Origin: Pseudomonadota bacterium | GTDB taxonomy: Bacteria > Pseudomonadota > Gammaproteobacteria > Burkholderiales > Casimicrobiaceae | NCBI GenBank assembly: GCA_022709775.1 | Contig: JAKLIE010000103.1 | Coordinates: 1-6,643 of the forward strand | Direction: 5' to 3' | Length of the DNA: 6,643 nucleotides | Shown: in pieces, positions 5,362 to 6,643 of the stretch | Numbering within the stretch: the stretch's first letter is position 1 | How the letters are laid out: each line of letters starts with the position of its first letter | Notes under the pieces: model-generated | Databases searched by the model: none | Seen by the model: only the letters and a program-made list of their open reading frames with translations | What the model was told of the DNA's origin: nothing | Position numbers and translations under genes: made by a program

Positions 5362-6372
5362 TCAACCGAGGGCGGCCCGCGCGACGAACGTGTAGAGCGG
5401 GATGCCGACGAGGATGTTGAGCGGGAACGTGATCCCTAGCGAGAGGCCGAGGTAGATCGACGGATTCGCCTCGGGGATCGCGTAGCGGAGCACCGCGGGC
5501 ACCACGATGTACGACGCGCTCGCCGACAGCACCATCAGGAGCGCGGCGTCGGCGGCCGGGAGGCCCAGCAGTGCGGCGAGCGCGAGCGCGATCGCGGCGT
5601 GGACGAGAGGCCCGATGCTCGCGTAGGCGATCAGCACGGGCGACCGCCCCCGCACGGCTCCGGCGTTCTTCGCGACCTGGATTCCCATGTCGAGCAGGAA
5701 GAACGCGAGCATCCCCTTGAACAGGTCGCCGGAGAACGGCTGCATCACGGCCTTGCCCGCGTCGCCGCTCAGGAATCCCACCGCCATCGCGCCCAGCAGC
5801 AGCACCTGCGTGCCGTCGGTGAACGATTCGTGCAGCACCTTGCCGATCGGCGTCGAAGGCTCCCGGCCGCCGAGCGTCGCCGCCGCGGCGCCGCCCGACA
5901 ACGGCACGACCGCGGGCGTTGCGTCCTTCTGGCGCAGCATGTTGGCGAACGCGACCGCCATCAGGACGGCCGGCGACTCCATCGCGACCATCGCGACCGC
6001 CATGTGGCCGCCGAACGCCATGCCGTTCGTCTCGAGGTACTGCATCGCAGTCACGAACGTCACCGCGCTCACCGAGCCGTAGGACGCAGCCACGGCTGCG
6101 GCGTCGTAGCGGGATACGCGCGTCCTGAGCACCGCGTAGCCGAGCGCGGGCACGATCAGCGCCATCGCGATCGCGGCGGCGAGGCTCGACGCGACGGCGC
6201 CGGTGAAGCCCGAGTGCGCGAGCGCGAAGCCCCCCTTGAGGCCCAGCGCCATCAGCAGGTAGAGCGAGAGGAACTTCGCGATCGCGGGCGGGATCTCGAG
6301 GTTCGAGCGGACCGCGCCGGCGAGAACGCCCAGCACGAAGAACAGGATCGCGGGATCGAGCAGGTTCTGCAT
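5362..6372 (-). CDS. sbtA: SbtA-like sodium-dependent bicarbonate transport permease
   Basis: This 336-residue inner-membrane protein belongs to the Na+-dependent bicarbonate transporter superfamily (Sbt_1, SbtA). It is hydrophobic throughout, with about ten membrane segments in two homologous halves. The family signature GSVSAVTFVTA is at residues 99-109, followed by GGHMAVAMVAMESPAVLMAV. The second half carries LDMGIQVAKN (228-236), SASASYIVVPAVLRYAIPEANPSIYLGLSLGITFPLN and a C-terminal GIPLY. The poorly conserved loop at about 148-178 separates the halves. In cyanobacteria SbtA imports bicarbonate with sodium; the same substrate here is inference. The start at 6372 is chosen because AAGGAG lies on the minus strand just before it; the upstream frame extension is unlike the family. 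It is divergent from the LysR gene at 6458. No SbtB-like PII gene is visible nearby. Confidence 0.9.
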   Translation of the reverse strand: MQNLLDPAILFFVLGVLAGAVRSNLEIPPAIAKFLSLYLLMALGLKGGFALAHSGFTGAVASSLAAAIAMALIVPALGYAVLRTRVSRYDAAAVAASYGSVSAVTFVTAMQYLETNGMAFGGHMAVAMVAMESPAVLMAVAFANMLRQKDATPAVVPLSGGAAAATLGGREPSTPIGKVLHESFTDGTQVLLLGAMAVGFLSGDAGKAVMQPFSGDLFKGMLAFFLLDMGIQVAKNAGAVRGRSPVLIAYASIGPLVHAAIALALAALLGLPAADAALLMVLSASASYIVVPAVLRYAIPEANPSIYLGLSLGITFPLNILVGIPLYTFVARAALG

Positions 6373-6417
6373 GGGTTCTCCTTCGGACCGCGATCCTAGG
6401 GGTTCGGGAGAATCGAG

Positions 6418-6441
6418 TAAAATCGATTTTATCGGCATTAA
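6418..6441. promoter_or_regulatory. LysR-type operator candidates in the AT-rich divergent promoter
   Basis: TAAAATCGATTTTA (6418-6431) is a perfect 14-bp palindrome. It overlaps TTA-N7-TAA (6429-6441), which fits both the T-N11-A LysR box and the TNA-N7-TNA form reported for CbbR-type regulators. The 85-base gap between the permease and the regulator is the most AT-rich stretch in the window, as expected of a shared promoter region. Exact promoter boxes for each direction cannot be fixed by eye. Confidence 0.5.
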
Positions 6442-6457
6442 TCATAGAGAAAATACT

Positions 6458-6643
6458 ATGAACGTCACCTTCCGGCAGTTGCGCCTCTTCCTCGCCCTGG
6501 CGGACACCGGCAGCGTGAGCGCCGCGGCGCGCACGATGCACGTGACGCAGCCGACCGCGTCGATGCAACTGCGCGAGGTCGCCGACGCGGTGGGCCTGCC
6601 GCTCCACGAGGTCGTCGCGAAGCGCGTCCACCTGACCGATGCG
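6458..6643 (+). CDS. LysR-type regulator, CbbR/CmpR-like (partial, runs off the right edge)
   Basis: The first 62 codons are present and open to the window end. They encode the winged helix-turn-helix of a LysR regulator: TFRQLRLFLALADTGSVSAAA, then VTQPTASMQLRE, VGLPL and KRVHLTDA. The SMQLRE and KRVHLT forms resemble CbbR, the regulator of carbon-fixation genes, and CmpR of bicarbonate uptake. Where most homologues have LFE, this has LHE at residues 49-51. AGAGA at 6446-6450 is a weak ribosome binding site. It is divergent from the permease gene, its probable target, so it likely controls inorganic-carbon uptake; the effector-binding domain is outside the window. Confidence 0.88.
   Translation, partial: MNVTFRQLRLFLALADTGSVSAAARTMHVTQPTASMQLREVADAVGLPLHEVVAKRVHLTDA

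Noticed and set aside
5599..6399. A 266-codon plus-strand frame opposite the permease
   Set aside because: The His/Arg/Glu-rich translation is the complement of a membrane protein and has no ribosome binding site of its own.
4799..6631. A 610-codon open frame on the minus strand overlapping the permease
   Set aside because: It is another frame of the permease, ATPase and LysR regions, rich in Arg, with no signal peptide or domain.

Overview
The window is very GC-rich with dense coding. Two LysR-type regulators, a Tat-exported ferritin-like protein, a periplasmic c-type cytochrome, a C-terminally sorted exoprotein and an SbtA-like bicarbonate permease together suggest a Gram-negative proteobacterium. 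Betaproteobacteria (Burkholderiales, Rhodocyclales or Nitrosomonadales type) is the best guess. This is an inference from gene content and base composition; no RNA gene or taxonomic marker is present.

Layout, left to right: (i) 1-63, minus strand, the first 21 codons of an exported protein, divergent from (ii) a LysR-type regulator at 241-1245, whose stop overlaps (iii) a small secreted cysteine-rich protein of unknown function at 1242-1724. (iv) 1896-3594 is a compact three-gene operon: an ECF-type sigma factor, a Tat-dependent ferritin-like protein and a class I cytochrome c. A plausible ECF-type promoter lies just upstream, and no anti-sigma gene is visible. (v) A 175-base gap at 3595-3769 holds several competing hairpins. 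It precedes (vi) a secreted protein at 3770-4489 with a PEP/IPTL-CTERM-like tail. (vii) 4669-5250 is the remnant of a cation P-type ATPase. It carries an in-frame TAG and is cut off just after the actuator-domain TGES motif, next to a REP-like imperfect palindrome. (viii) 5362-6372, minus strand, is an SbtA-type sodium/bicarbonate permease. Across an AT-rich intergenic island it is divergent from (ix) the N-terminus of a CbbR/CmpR-like LysR regulator at 6458-6643, which runs off the window.

How the genes fit together: both ends show the classic LysR arrangement of a regulator divergent from its probable target. The sigma-ferritin-cytochrome operon looks like a self-contained envelope iron or redox stress module. 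The SbtA/LysR pair suggests regulated inorganic-carbon uptake. The ATPase fragment is a decaying gene between two functional regions. I see no CRISPR array, intact insertion sequence, phage gene, tRNA or rRNA. The least explained items are the cysteine-rich protein, the structured leader at 3604-3716, and the sigma-ferritin-cytochrome unit with its single tail cysteine.
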